This document shows, piece by piece, positions 1-11,600 of a stretch of 64,000 nt of DNA; position 1 is the stretch's first letter; each line of letters opens with the position of its first letter. The stretch is from NCBI RefSeq assembly GCF_003711515.1, contig NW_021167086.1, positions 1 through 64,000 on the forward strand, given 5' to 3'. Below the pieces are notes generated by a model that searched no databases, was not told the origin of the DNA, and saw only the letters and a list, made by a program, of their open reading frames with translations. Source of the DNA: Sodiomyces alkalinus F11. Taxonomy: Eukaryota; Ascomycota; Sordariomycetes; Glomerellales; Plectosphaerellaceae. The translations under genes and the position numbers were made by a program.

Positions 1-234
1 AACCCTAACCCTAACCCTAACCCTAACCCTAACCCTAACCCTAACCCTAACCCTAACCCTAACCCTAACCCTAACCCTAACCCTAACCCTAACCCAAACC
101 CAACCCTAACCCTAACCCTAACCCTAACCCTAACCCTAACCCTCACCCTAACCCTAACCCTAACCCTAACCCTAACCCTAACCCTAACCCTAACCCTAAC
201 CCTAACCCTAACCCTAACCCTAACCCTAACCCTA
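1..234. repeat. Telomere, (CCCTAA)n
   Basis: About 39 tandem CCCTAA units (TTAGGG on the complementary strand, the usual Pezizomycotina telomere unit) run from the first base to 234. The C-rich strand lies 5' on the plus strand, as expected of a left chromosome end reading inward. Degenerate units occur at about 93-104 (CCCAAA/CCCAA) and at about 142-148 (CCCTCA). At 235 the repeats stop abruptly inside retrotransposon sequence with no subtelomeric spacer. Confidence 0.98.
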
Positions 235-930
235 GTCTGGTTTCTAGATTTTCGGTAAATAGCTTTCCGTATTTACGGTATTCTGGTAATACCTTAGCGA
301 GTCTATCGTGATCGCTTATTACTAGTCCTTTTTCTGCTTGGACGATCTAGTAGATTCCTTTGATAATGTTGGTTACGTGTCGGTGGTTATGCTGTCGCTG
401 CTATCTTAAAGTCTTTCGTACTTCTTTCGCCTTAGTCCCTGACTTCTGGCGGCTGTCTGAGTCTCCCTAAGGCTCCTTCGTCGGTAAGTCTTTCTACTGT
501 TTTCGACGGATATCAGGATCGGGTAAGGTTTCCTTCGTAGTCTCCTACTTACTCTCTAATCTCCACCGGAGCTAGCTAAGCTTCTAGTCTATATCGGGTT
601 TCTATTCGTTAAACCATAGTTTACTAAGGATAACGTCCTTGTGTTCTATATCGTATATATCGAACTTTATTATTCCAGTCTTATTCTGGATTTCAACCTA
701 AAGGTGTATAGTCTCCTGGTTAATAATAACTTCTTCGTGGGACTGGTTCTTTCCCGTATACGGAGTAATCTTATACTCCTCTTCTAGGTGTTTTCTAACC
801 CAGGGAATAGAGAACTTTCTCACGGCTGCCGGTAAGATAAAGTTTCCTGCTATGCCTATATCTAATAGTGCGTTTATCTCGTGTTCGTTAAGTCGTATTC
901 TAACATAATAGTGCCCTGTACTGCTACGTG
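235..930 (-). pseudogene. Pol fragment (protease to pre-RT), cut by telomere
   Basis: The minus strand near 900-840 reads NALLDIGIAGNFILP, the active-site neighbourhood of a retroviral-type aspartic protease with the D-S/T-G triad decayed to D-I-G. The frame near 310-236 reads VLPEYRKYGKLFTENLETRL, the segment that in gypsy elements sits directly before reverse transcriptase. The coding sequence then runs straight into TTAGGG repeats (on this strand). RT itself is absent. Stops are scattered between the two segments. Confidence 0.8.
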
Positions 931-1949
931 TTATGGAGTATATCTGTCGAGTGCCTCTCGTATACTCCTAGCGATAGCATGCTCCTAGTTTTTTACCCGT
1001 TTAGCTCGGTGTTTAAGAGATATTTCCTTATCTAAGAACCCGTACTGGATTAAAAGTTATTCTATCCGTCGTAGGCGTTCGTTAAGGGCCTAGAAGCGTG
1101 ATTCCTAAGCTTCTTAGTCTTATCCTAGTTATCGGATTTTCTTAGAAGTATGTGTCGCGCGGCTGGTGGTGTCGTATTCGTCTAACCGGTGCTTATAGTA
1201 ATTATGCCTAGGTGGTTAATCGTCCGATCCTCGTAGGCTCGCTGCCCGGTCGGTAAGAGTATCTCGGTCCTCCTAAGCGTGGTAAGGTTATTAACGTGTA
1301 GCTCGTTACCACCCCCCGCTAGTGTTTATCGGTACTATACGGTAGGCTTTACTAAGGTTAGGTTTAGTAAAACGGACTTAGTGGGTTTATCCTAGTGGTT
1401 CTTCCGCGAGTTAGTCGAGTATCCGTAGCTGGATAGTTTTTTCCTCGACTAGGTCGGCTGCTTCCCAGGATTAACACTGGAAGTTCGTGCTGCTATCCGG
1501 GATTTCGTCGGACTCCGTTTCCCAATCTTGCTCTTCGAGCTTAGCGATTCTCTTTCGGGTATAATCTTTTTCCTTCTGGATTTCTAAGATCTGCTTCTGC
1601 CTCTTAGCTTCTTCTTTCGTCTATCCGTATTTTTAAAGGATTTCTGCGATAGTTTATAAAGCTAGTTCATCCTCATCCCAGTCGGGGATCTCAAGGCCAT
1701 AGTCGTTATCGTACTCGTTACTAGATACCATAGCGAGTATCTTCTAGGGTCTCTTAGGGTAGTACCTAGCTCCGTCTTTCCCTGATTAATATACTAGATA
1801 ATAGTTATCGTAGCAGGTTACCTAATAGAGGTTAACGTGTGGTATTTCGTCCCTATAAATTTCCAGGTATTTAATAGCGTTAATTTCCTTCTAGGGTCTT
1901 TCTTTCTTAATCGTATTTACTTACCGTTATAGTCATTCTTTCTTAGGCT

Positions 1950-3045
1950 TATAATAATCGCGTGCGTAGTGACCTAACCTATTATAGTTATAACACTTGA
2001 CTTTAGTTATATCCTTTTTGCCCTGCTTATCGCTCTGTCGGTTAATGTTATCGAGCTTTATGGGTCTACTATAGTATCTATATAAGGTGTTTCCGAATTA
2101 GCGTGGGTGTGATTATTTCTTCTTCGAATTAGCCGTGTAGAACGGAACGCTCGTTTAATACTTCTTCTAACGGCGTCGTTTATAGTTCCGGTTATCGATA
2201 CGAATTACTATCGCGGTGTATTCGCTAAACGTCTTAGGTCGGTCTAATCGGTATAGTTTATCCTTCACTTCTTCCTTAAATCCTTAGTAGTACTAATCTA
2301 TAAGGGGCTTATCCGGGTAGCTAAGCTTTAACGAGATTTACTAGAATCTCGTAGTATAGTCCGTAGCTGACTTATTCTAACGTAGCTAGCTTAGTCGTTC
2401 GGCCGCGACTCGTTCCTTGTCGGGCTGGCCGAAGATGGCGTTAAGTCTCTTAACGAACACGTCGAAGTTCTTGAAGATTACCGTGGTCCCGGGCTTCCTT
2501 AGGATCTCTGTTCCTATATTCTCCAGGTAGTCTCTATGGATAGACTCGAACTATTCGTGCGTATCTCCTGTAAGGAGTGCCGCGGTATAGAGTACCTTGG
2601 TTTCTTCCGTACGGATACTATCCTGGTAGAATAGGAGGTAGCCTCTAAGCTGAGTAATAAAGCTCTAAAGCTACCCTTAAGTCCCGTCGTACTTAGGGGG
2701 TGTAGGGTATCTATACTTAGCCCCGATTCCAGGATGGTTTAACTGAGCTCTCAGGGTCGTATTCTCCCCCTAAAGCTAAGTAATTATGTCGCGAATCTGC
2801 TAAAGGTCGTTGTTCCCTCTAGTGGTAGTGGTAGGCGTCGCGGTGCTTATAGCGTTCGTGGTACGGTTATTGTTGTTCGACATGTTGGAAGAGTGATTGC
2901 TGGCTACTTCGTCGTCTTGTTAAGGTTATTCTGGTCCTTCCTCTTCGCCGGAGGAACTGGATTCTTCAGACGATGATTCTTCTTCAGATGAAGTGACTTC
3001 TTCTTCCTTAGGCGAAGTAGCTTCTGCTTCGGGCGTACTACTCAT
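1950..3045 (-). pseudogene. Gag pseudogene of the subtelomeric gypsy relic
   Basis: Starting at ATG 3045 the minus strand encodes an acidic Ser/Glu-rich N-terminus, a second Met at 2883 followed by an Asn/Thr-rich stretch, then a capsid-like region with RYPTPPKYDGT, LLTGDTHE and VKRLNAIFGQPDKERVA segments. In-frame TAG/TAA codons recur, mostly at expected Gln positions. Near 2000-1960 lies a zinc-knuckle skeleton (KCYNYNRLGHYARDYY) in which the second and last metal-binding cysteines read Tyr, the TGY to TAY change expected of RIP. The capsid-like order and knuckle identify Gag. No functional product is possible. Confidence 0.85.
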
Positions 3046-3167
3046 TAGCTATCAAGGTTAGCTTACTAAACAGGATCGATCAAAATATTACGGCGGCTTC
3101 CGGTCCTCTATAGTATAGCGGACGATAGGGGACTGGCGTCGTGGTTTTAGTTTAAATAAGAAGAGGA

Positions 3168-3572
3168 TGTTAACTAAAGAGCAGTAACTATCGTTCGTAG
3201 TGTCTGGTCATAGTTGCGTCGTAAAGACTAGGCGTCTTCTTCACAAGGTAGAGTCAAGCGTAGACTAATAGTCCAGGTGAAGACTTAGATTGATCGATGT
3301 CTTGTTCTCTAATAGAAGCAAGACCTAGGATATGCTGGCATATATATCTACGGGATCACGGGTGTCCTGGTGATCTCCTGGTTCGGGATCACGCCGGATC
3401 ACTTCTCGGACTAAGTGACCCCTAGTAATCTCAGTGATCCTCCTATGCTAATAGGTTCCCTATGCGGGTGCATACTATACCGGTTATCCATCACGTGACT
3501 TAGCACGTGATATTGTCCTGAGTTATCTTCTGGTTACGCCCTGGTGCGCTGACCGCCCCAGTACGTCACACA
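3168..3572 (-). repeat. Candidate 5' LTR of the gypsy relic
   Basis: On the minus strand this block begins TGTGTGACG and ends GTTAACA, a TG...CA-type boundary, and lies between flanking DNA and the Gag leader. It holds repeated GTGATCC/GGATCAC motifs (about 3354-3440). There is no second copy in the window to prove the ends because the other side of the element is lost, so both limits are inferred. Confidence 0.4.
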
Positions 3573-3778
3573 CCAGTATGTCCTTGGTGCATGTTAGGTC
3601 TGCTGGCCGTAATAATTCTAGATTTTCCCTTATCTATTATATTATAATTATTATCTAACGATCTAGAGCCGGAACGTCCCTGCGTAGTTATAATACCTTA
3701 ACCCGATTATTCTAATATAATTATACATAGTCGTCTTAATTAAGTACCCTTTAATATAACCCGATTTAATGGCTCCGG
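3573..3778. other. AT-rich spacer, no gene
   Basis: Very AT-rich DNA rich in TA steps (for example TTATATTATAATTATT near 3640) between the gypsy relic and the ankyrin-type pseudogene. It looks RIP-affected. I see no reading frame or repeat pair in it. Confidence 0.6.
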
Positions 3779-5201
3779 TTACGCTATATCTGATATAAGT
3801 TGCTCAACCCACTGGGCAAAATTCTCATGTCCTCGAGCCCTCGCAATCCTCGCCGCACTCAATCCCGGTCCTCGATCCAGTTCTTCGACTCTAGCACCAT
3901 GCTCCACGAGCAACCTAGCAACATCGACATCGCCTCTCTAAGCGGCCGTATGCAAGGCGTTAAAATAGTCTCCCACCTGTGCCGGCATACCCTAATCGCG
4001 GATTTCTGCCCAAGGTCTTTGGACCCCCGCCTGAAGATCCAAGCCCGGAATTCCCTCAAGCACCCTTCTGATCAACTCCACCCGCAATCCGTCGAGGAGA
4101 TGGTCAGACTCTATGATCGTTACGAGGAGCCCCCCGGTATGTTGGTGGTAAAATGCCTCGCTAGTCGCGATCTGAGCCGGGGAGAACCGGGTACAGTACT
4201 GCTCTGCGCGCTCCCGAGAAGGACAATGGGACAGGAAGTTTCCGATTGCCCGTAGGCCGGGGAGGAGATTATTGACGCCCAGGGCGGCGTGGAACGCATC
4301 GAGGTTGGTTGATGCGTAGTCTATGATCCATGGTCCTGGATGCCTGACTTGATGGGCGAGTACCTGAAGGCCCATTTTAAGGCTCCATTCCACGGGTTGG
4401 TGAATCCACCCCGCGTTGAGGAGCTGTGTCCAGAGCCAAGCTTCCAGCTCGACGTTGACAGGTCCTCGGGCAGAATGCTGATGCATGTAGTACTGTTCCT
4501 GCGAACGAGATTCCACGACGGCCGCCTCAAACCAATCAAACGATGACTTTGTCGGCACGGGAACCCGTACCAAGATGTGTCTAAAGAGGTTAACGTGCCT
4601 CTTCACATAACAAACCATGATGAGTACATCGGCCGCTTCGGCAGACAGAACCGACAAGGCAAGACTGCGCTCCTCGCTTAGACGGTCGAACGCCACAGGG
4701 TCTTCTATAATCCATGCCAAGCCGGCGAGGCCACGTAGGGTATCCCATTCTGGATGATACGTAAGTACTCGTTGGAGAGTGTAAACATTATGTCTAGATT
4801 GCAGGGTAGATAAAGCAGGGAAAGTAGGACGCTGTATACGCACCCTGGGCGCGAAACGCCTGAAAGCCCTCAGTCCACAGACGTGCTTTCACCGCTCCCG
4901 CGAAGATATCAACTAGGTGGAGGGGTAATAAGTCTATCTCCTGGTCTACTTCTCGGGCAGGCGGCCTGTCAAAGGCATGATGGACCCCGCCGTCTTCCTC
5001 AGCCTTCAAGTGCAGGAGAATTGCATCAAGATACTGCTTGAGGTCGTACTGTCCCAAGAGAAACTGCCCCGCAGTCCTGGCGAAACAGCTGGTATTGCCG
5101 GTGTCGTTATACTCTGCCTCAATCTTGCCGACGAGTACACCGCTGCCATACTCCCGCCAGACAATCCTGGTAGTGCCGTCGGGTTGCGTAATGGTCTGCA
5201 T
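3779..5201 (-). pseudogene. Ankyrin-type protein gene, broken by two TAG stops
   Basis: ATG at 5201 (MQTITQPDGTTRIVWREYG) opens a frame that continues through a probable short intron (about 4839-4794, GTATAC...TCTAG) into a long second exon. The frame hits TAG at 3992-3994, continues for 17 codons to a second TAG at 3938-3940, then runs to TAA at 3779. The tail after the first stop contains NALHTAA, stop, then RGDVDVARLLVEHGA, a clear ankyrin-repeat pattern, so the stops interrupt one gene rather than mark its end. Both stops sit where CAG would fit, consistent with C-to-T RIP. The part before the ankyrin repeat is not recognised. Alternatively a shortened protein ending at 3992 is still made. 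Confidence 0.65.
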
Positions 5202-7792
5202 TGGATAGGGCGTTATGCTAGGATCTTGGAGAGTGGGAAGATATAAACGATGTGTATGAATGAGTGACACCGAACCCGAAACAGAAGCGCAGTGCTAGAT
5301 AAAGGGGAATGTATAATGTCCCTGAATGAAAGCGATTGTGCTCGCCAGCGGCATGGTTTAAATCCCTTCCCTATGATACCAGTTTATGGGCCATGGCTTC
5401 GGAGAGAGGAAGAGGGGGGATAATCCCACTTGGTTTAGCGTCCCATTTCCCTGGAAGAGATGTGTTGGTTGGCCTGAATGGTGACCGAGTATGCGGGCCA
5501 GTCGAGGGCCTGAAGGGGAGGGGAAACGGGGAGCCAGGGACCAGGGTCCCTTAGGTCTCTAGATGTTGTGCAGCCAGTAAGCAAAGATTCCGACGGAATC
5601 TTTAACATTTGTCAGAACCCACGTAAAGGTCGGAAAGTTTCGCAATGCCGGCGAAAACATAGTCTCTCGGGTGTCAGGACGTGTCTCTCGTGTGACCAGA
5701 AGATGTTATTGAATCGTCCGTAGGTCCTTCCGGGTCGGTACTCGTCAAACTCTGTCGGCGTCCACGTGAAGCTAACGATGCGGCCGGAGTATGCCTCGGC
5801 CATAGACTATAACATGGCCTGGGAGTATTAATGACTCACATGTGGCAATGCGCCCGTCTTTCCCGGCCTTGGTGAAACGAATATCGGCATCACGGACGGG
5901 TGCGAGGCCGTCGTCGCCTTGCGCCCTTGGTCCCAGTCTCCTAGAACCAGTAGCAGTCACACGCTGGGATTTACTGCGGTGTCGTCGCTATAAGGAAATA
6001 AGCTTTACACAAGACAGCGTTGGATTACGTTTTGGGACCGCCCAATATCTATAGACATTGCCAAGTCTCGCCGCCAGTGGCATCAAAGAAGCCAGACTAG
6101 TGTAAGAGAAGCCTTGTGCGAGCGACGGGTCTCCGTAGTGTACTTGCTACCCAGGTGCATAAACAGACTTCCAGGTTATGGAGGGTCTTGGTCTATGGTT
6201 ACTCAACATTCGTGTCATGCTCCTTCAGAGAGAGTTTATGTCCCTAATTCTGTGTGTGTCTCGAATTCTCTATCGCCATTGTGACAGTCAAACTAAGTAC
6301 AACTCTCAATTTTGGTTGAAGACATCTACCACTCATACACATACCAACCCGTCCACATATCTCGGGTGCGGCTTCTTGTACTTTCGGCAACTGGTCGACA
6401 TACTTACAGTATGTCTCTCTCGGGTGTCTCTGTTGCAGTGACGACCTCTTCCCAACTAACTAGAGAATCTGAACAAGGGTGTCTAGGACTCTAGTTCAGG
6501 TCTTCGGGGAACGCTCCGGAGCAGCAACGGCACTAGGTCGCAGTTCCGGCTTCTGCGGTCTGCCATGTCCATTCGATGTGCGAATACAATGATTGACAAG
6601 ACATGGGGTGAGAAGATCAGGATGTGGTAGGAGCTCAAGCGTGCTACGTACGATCTCCTCTGAGCAGGTTTGAATCAACACGTGTTGGACAGTCATATTA
6701 GAGATTACCTTAGGCACAGGGGGTCGAAATACCCGTGTCCAAGATCAGAGAAATACCCGAGCCGGGGGCATGTTATTATAGAAAACGACAAGCAAGTCGA
6801 TGTTCCCCTTGGTGTCCGTTCAGCACATGCATTTAACGTCAGTTCAAGGTGCCGGAAGTTCGGGAAAGACCAGTCTTGTGTTTTCCCAAACCCAACCGCC
6901 AGTAAAAGCTCATACGAACCAGTGCAGACAGTACAGGAGTAAGAGTGCAAGAGTGTATCCATAATTATTAGGTCGAGACCCTCTCTGGCCGGGGTATCAT
7001 GTACATAAACCTGTTCCTCTTAAACGAACGGAGCCAATCACCGATTCACAATTCCCCAATGTGTTGTCAATCGGGTAAACCCAAGCTCCGTCCGCCTTTC
7101 CCCCTCCTTTTTTCCTCTCTCTTTCTTTATCGCTATTGTCAAGTCAATCATCTACACAATGGCTAAGATACACGTGGAGACAGAGACTCAAGGGTTAAAG
7201 GGGTTGACACAGTCCTCTTTTATTTTTATTTTTTAGCCGCGACGGCAACGATGAGTGTAGCTGGGTACGCTCGCTCGCTCGCTCTCTAGGTATTCATTCA
7301 TTCGGCTCGTACACGAGCCAATAGTCACCTGGACCATAAACAGCTAGAGCTCAGTCACGACTCCGTATTTATAGCCCTATGTAGAGTCACGGAGCAAGGA
7401 GGACCCTTGTCCAAAGCAGGACCCTCGAGATAACTTGAAGCCTATTGGGTTAGAGACATCATCTCGGTTCCTGGCGTCTTGGCACTGGCTAGGCAAGTTT
7501 AAGGGTGCAAGGCCCCTTTTCCTTATTTGCAACGCGCACCGTCGTCCACTTCGTTCTCCCTTCCTTTCCTTTTTTTTTCTTTCTCTTGGCTTGCCGAATC
7601 TTGGGATCTCGGTCGTCGACCACCACGTCTAATTACCTCCCGAGACGCTTTGTCGCATTCATCGTCACTCTTTCAGAACTCTGCATTTCGTTATTATCAC
7701 CCTTTCCTATTTACTGCCCCCCCCCCCTTTTTTTCTCCCCTTGCTTCTAAATCATTCTTAATCACTCAAAACACCAAATCACATCCAGAGCC
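5202..7792. other. Gene-poor interval
   Basis: About 2.6 kb with only short unconvincing frames. A minus-strand patch at about 5960-5620 (TKAGKDGRIATC... then a second frame with VSFTWTPTEFDEYRPGRTYG) reads protein-like and may be a gene relic, but I could not join it. GCTC repeats lie at about 7268-7284. Pyrimidine-rich DNA from about 7555 to 7745 (including a run of ten C at about 7717-7727) is the likely promoter and 5' UTR of the next gene. Confidence 0.5.
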
Positions 7793-8973
7793 ATGGCGTC
7801 CCATCCGACAATACAAGCCTCGCAGGGGCAGCCGTCGCAAATGTCTCCCGAGCAGAAGCCAGCGTTCACAAATCATCCCATTCAACCGCAGCCATATCCA
7901 AAGCAGCCCCCTCAGCCCCGTCTCGTGCCATTCCACAAGGGCTGGCATGTTACGAAAATCGTCTTCCGTTCTCTCGACCTCGCTTTCAGCATTATTGTCC
8001 TGGCTCTCGCTATCTACGTTGTCATCGTCTTTGGCGATCTTCTAGCCATCGTCCTTATCTCACCTCCTGTACGCAATCAAATTCTCGGCCCACTTAATAC
8101 ACATGCACCATATGTTCATTCAGGCATCCCATCTAACTAACGCCCGATTCATAGGCTATCCTGGCAATCATCTGGGAAACCGCCGAATTCATTACTCTCT
8201 GCGCTCGGGGAGGCAGGGTCGGAATCCATCCCGGCGCCCACGTCGGGCTTCACCTCATTATCTGGCTCGCATGGTGTGTCGCGGTCGGTTTCATTGCTAC
8301 CCGTTTTGCCCTTTTCGGCTACTACGACGTGACAGGTTACGGCAGCGTCATAGACACCCAGGCTGCAATTGTGGCCTTTTCGTCTTTGCTTCTGTGGGTT
8401 CACGGTCCTCCCAACTCCCTCCCCTTCCCCCTTCCCCCAGTTCCTACCTGTCCTATCAAGTCTAGCGCCTCGCTCACACAGACGGCACCCCTCAGTATTG
8501 TGCACCTCACTCTGTTCATCGGTGCCTGCGTCGATACTTCCCGTCGGAACAGTGCCGCGCGACCTGTTTACGTGGTTGCAAACGGTCCCAACGGTCCCAT
8601 CTTCGTCGCAAACCAACCCGCAGTCATGCCACAACAACCCGCGTTCGCCTACCAACCTGGTCCGTACCAGCAGCCGGGTGCGTATCAGCCGGGCATGTAC
8701 CCGCCAGACACATATCCCCAGTCGATGGGGCCCCAGAGCGCCGCCTACCCTCCTGCCGCATACCCACCTCCCACGCAACAAGTTCGAGCTTCCGGCAACT
8801 TCTCCACCCACTCCCCGTCAGACTTCTCTCGGACCCAAGAGCAAGCCCAGACCTCAGGAAATGCAACTGTTTCCAGCGACAATGGTCCGTCTGCGCCTCA
8901 ACGCCAGTCTTCAGTCTCGCCTGTGGACGGTTCATACTATGGTCCCGGAAATGAGTATCATCAGCGAGGGTAG
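7793..8973 (+). CDS. Four-TM MARVEL-like membrane protein
   Basis: Three exons are inferred: 7793-8068, 8155-8393 and 8496-8973, giving 330 aa. Intron 1 (GTACGC...CATAG) has a CTAAC branch site near 8133; intron 2 (GTGGGT...CTCAG) restores the frame. The N-terminus (about 50 aa) is Pro/Gln-rich. Four hydrophobic spans follow at about residues 56-80, 84-104, 121-148 and 160-180, the layout of fungal MARVEL-like proteins that sit in the plasma membrane or vesicles. The cytosolic C-terminal tail (about 140 aa) has Tyr/Pro/Gln repeats of YQPGxY type. Start: ATG in CAGAGCCATGG, no earlier in-frame ATG. The precise role is unknown, and a generic four-TM protein is the alternative. Confidence 0.78.
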
Positions 8974-11600
8974 AATGTCGAGATATACGATGACTCTGCA
9001 CTAGTCTTAATTTTTAATGGGCACGAGCGGGTTGGGAAGGCGTTGCAGGACTGTACCTAGCAAGACTGTGCGTCAGCTTGGCTAGGCTTCTCGGCCAGTG
9101 GCCCTTGGCCAGGATAACCTCGTGTCGGATTGATACCCTTTTCGTATGGTCGTTTCTAGGCGAGCCCTGCGCTTTTGTCGTGTCACGAGATTGAAAGAAA
9201 TGAAGGCGGCCTCCTATTGCAAGTTGGCACCCAAGGGCTCCCAAGTCTCTGCAGCATGTTTCTTGTGAGTCTGGAAGCTCTTGTCATCTGCCAGATTATT
9301 AACGCACACACGATGTCAATGCATCGGATGTCATTCATCCTACAGGTGGATGCTTAGACGCTACATGCCAGAAATCAATAAGTAGCGCCCTGGTAATTAT
9401 CGATCTGCGGTCAGTTTGAATCGTAAGTGACAGCAGAACAGGCCGGCCATGGCTTTCTCTCTTTTTCTTTCGTATGGATGTCCTCGGCTATATACGTTAA
9501 CATTGACATACAATATTTTGTCATAGACTCAAGTCCAAACAAGGTGATTTGACACGGGGCATGGGGATGGGAGCCTGTAGGGTGCGAACGGCGTCTACTA
9601 CGGTCACAGAATCCAGTTGCAGCAATGGCATGGCTCGTCGACACGCTTCTAGAATCGCTAGGTTATGTGTCTACAATTGGACGAGAGCCGGAGAATGGAA
9701 GACCGATGCAATGACTAGTAGGTGGTCACCCCAGTATCGCCTTGACGCCTAACTCAATCTACAGACCATGTCACAATAGGCACTCAGATGTTCAGATCCA
9801 TGGCAGCTTATCTTAGTTAGGCATCATATTGCAAAGGATATCTAATCTAGAAAGTATCACATGTGCGTAATTATCCATTCTAATATGATCGGTTGGGCCT
9901 TTGGACAGACCCTGTTTCAAGGACAGCAGTGGACGTGGACTGCTGTTAGCTTGTTCGCGACCAGTACGTTTATTGGAAGCGCCAGCGGGGAATCTTGGCA
10001 CCTGACCATTGATATGTTAGGCATGTACGGAATACGGCTCGATTCACCACGCTAAAAAATCATCGGTGAAGCACAATATGTACGTAGTGAAATGGGTTTT
10101 CGACAACATGTCATGGCCAGACGCCGTGGTAGTCAGTCGTCACGGGGCGAGGCGGTCTGAAGACGAGGCGACGTCACGTCAAGACTCAACTCCACTCAAG
10201 AACATGCGCCACTTGGGCATTATCAGGGTATGTCTGGATGGACTGTTTGTTACTTGTTCGTATGGCGAATAGATAAGCAAATCAAACAATCCGTCAAGCC
10301 CTGAAATAAAACTCTCATAATGCTGTCAGCGTCTCGGGGACACTGGTAGTTGAATATGTGACCGATGCCTCTCTGAGAGATGACTTCGCTCGTTGCGACT
10401 TGCACAATAATGATTACAAGTACTAAGTGCCGTACCTATCTATCGCAGTGCACCGTTGTACCGGTATTCCGCAACGTGTGACCGATTCAATTTTCGCCCT
10501 GTTTGTGGAACGCGCCGTGCCCAATTACCGTAGATCCCGCCTTGGAGAAAGTGGGGGTGGGTCTCTTAGGTATCCGTACCTGTTTCAAATTGGGGAGAGC
10601 CGCAAGATCGGTCGTTGTTCGAAGTACGATGAATGTATATACCGAGACACTACTCGTGAATTCATTCCAATGACAAAAGGTCACGAGGAAGGAATTGGTT
10701 AATTAGGCAGGAATCAAATCTGCAAACTTTCTTAGGATAGGTAAGGTAGATAATCAACATAATCATAGTGGAAATCGGGTACCTTAGGTACCGGAAATTC
10801 ATAATTCAGCGATAGATCCCAAAGATACAAGGACGACGTACGGAGAAAAGCCAATCACGAGTACAATTACACCAGCTAGACATCCATTAGTGTTACTAAA
10901 AGTGGGGCTATGCGTTCTGGTAGCCAATGCCAGGAGAATATTACCCCAGCCACTTCGTCCTTCCAGGGACTAAAGCGCAGAATGAACCTTATATGATACG
11001 CAGTACTTAAAAGTACCGAATCTGCCGATTTCCCGCAATGCACGACTTTCGGGGGTAGGTAGGTACTTCGCAAGTACAATTAATTTACGAAGAACGTTGT
11101 GGCGTCGCGTGACGCAATGGTAACCAAGTACCACTGCCAGTCCCGGCGACCAACCCCCGGCAGCCAGGCAGCACTGGCGGCCCGATAAAGGGGGCCAACA
11201 TCCCCCTCACCATCGCGAAGTCCCTTTTCTTGTTCTTCTTCCCCCCCTCACCGCAAACAAACAGGGTCGCAAAGTTATATCTAGGATATCTCCTAGTCCG
11301 CTCGTTCTGTTTCAAGGCAGGCAGGCTTTGAGATATTCCGCCCGGGCCCGTTCCCTCTGTCAATCTTTTTCGTGTTTGCGTGTGCACACTTCCTTTCTCT
11401 CTCTCTCTCTCTCTCTTCCCGATCCTCTGTCCCTCTATTCGTCACTCTTTTGACTCAACAATCCGAATCTTGTCGAAAACACGACAGCTTTGCTGCTGTT
11501 GTGGCTTCTTTCGGTCGTCTCCCCATCGAGTTTTCATGTCTCGATCCTGAAAAATTCCTACATCAACAAACTCTCGATAACCCAACCCCCACGACCCACC
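8974..11600. other. Intergenic region, no gene recognised
   Basis: About 2.6 kb without a convincing frame. It contains the 15-bp palindrome-like GGTACCTTAGGTACC at 10778-10792, several TACTTCG/AAGTACC motifs near 11000-11070, and a CT microsatellite at about 11396-11419 inside a pyrimidine-rich leader of the downstream BTB gene. Confidence 0.6.
10778..10792. repeat. GGTACCTTAGGTACC palindromic motif
   Basis: Near-perfect inverted repeat (GGTACC on both sides of TTA). It is one of the clearest examples of a motif family recurring through intergenic DNA of this window. Confidence 0.6.

Larger units (their letters stand above)
235..3572 (-). mobile_element. Truncated, RIP-degraded Ty3/gypsy retrotransposon
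   Basis: Reading the minus strand from 3572 down, the order is a candidate 5' LTR (about 3572-3168), leader, Gag from an ATG at 3045, a zinc-knuckle remnant near 2000-1960, an aspartic-protease-like segment near 870-900, and the stretch that normally precedes reverse transcriptase, ending at 235 against the telomere. No RT, RNase H, integrase or 3' LTR is present. Stops are almost all TAG/TAA where glutamine would be expected, which fits RIP. The gag-pol order and the PEYRKYxKLF-like segment before RT fit gypsy elements. Not mobile. Confidence 0.88.

Noticed and set aside
235..3572. Telomere-linked RecQ helicase gene
   Set aside because: The subtelomeric block reads as gypsy Gag and protease, with no helicase motifs.
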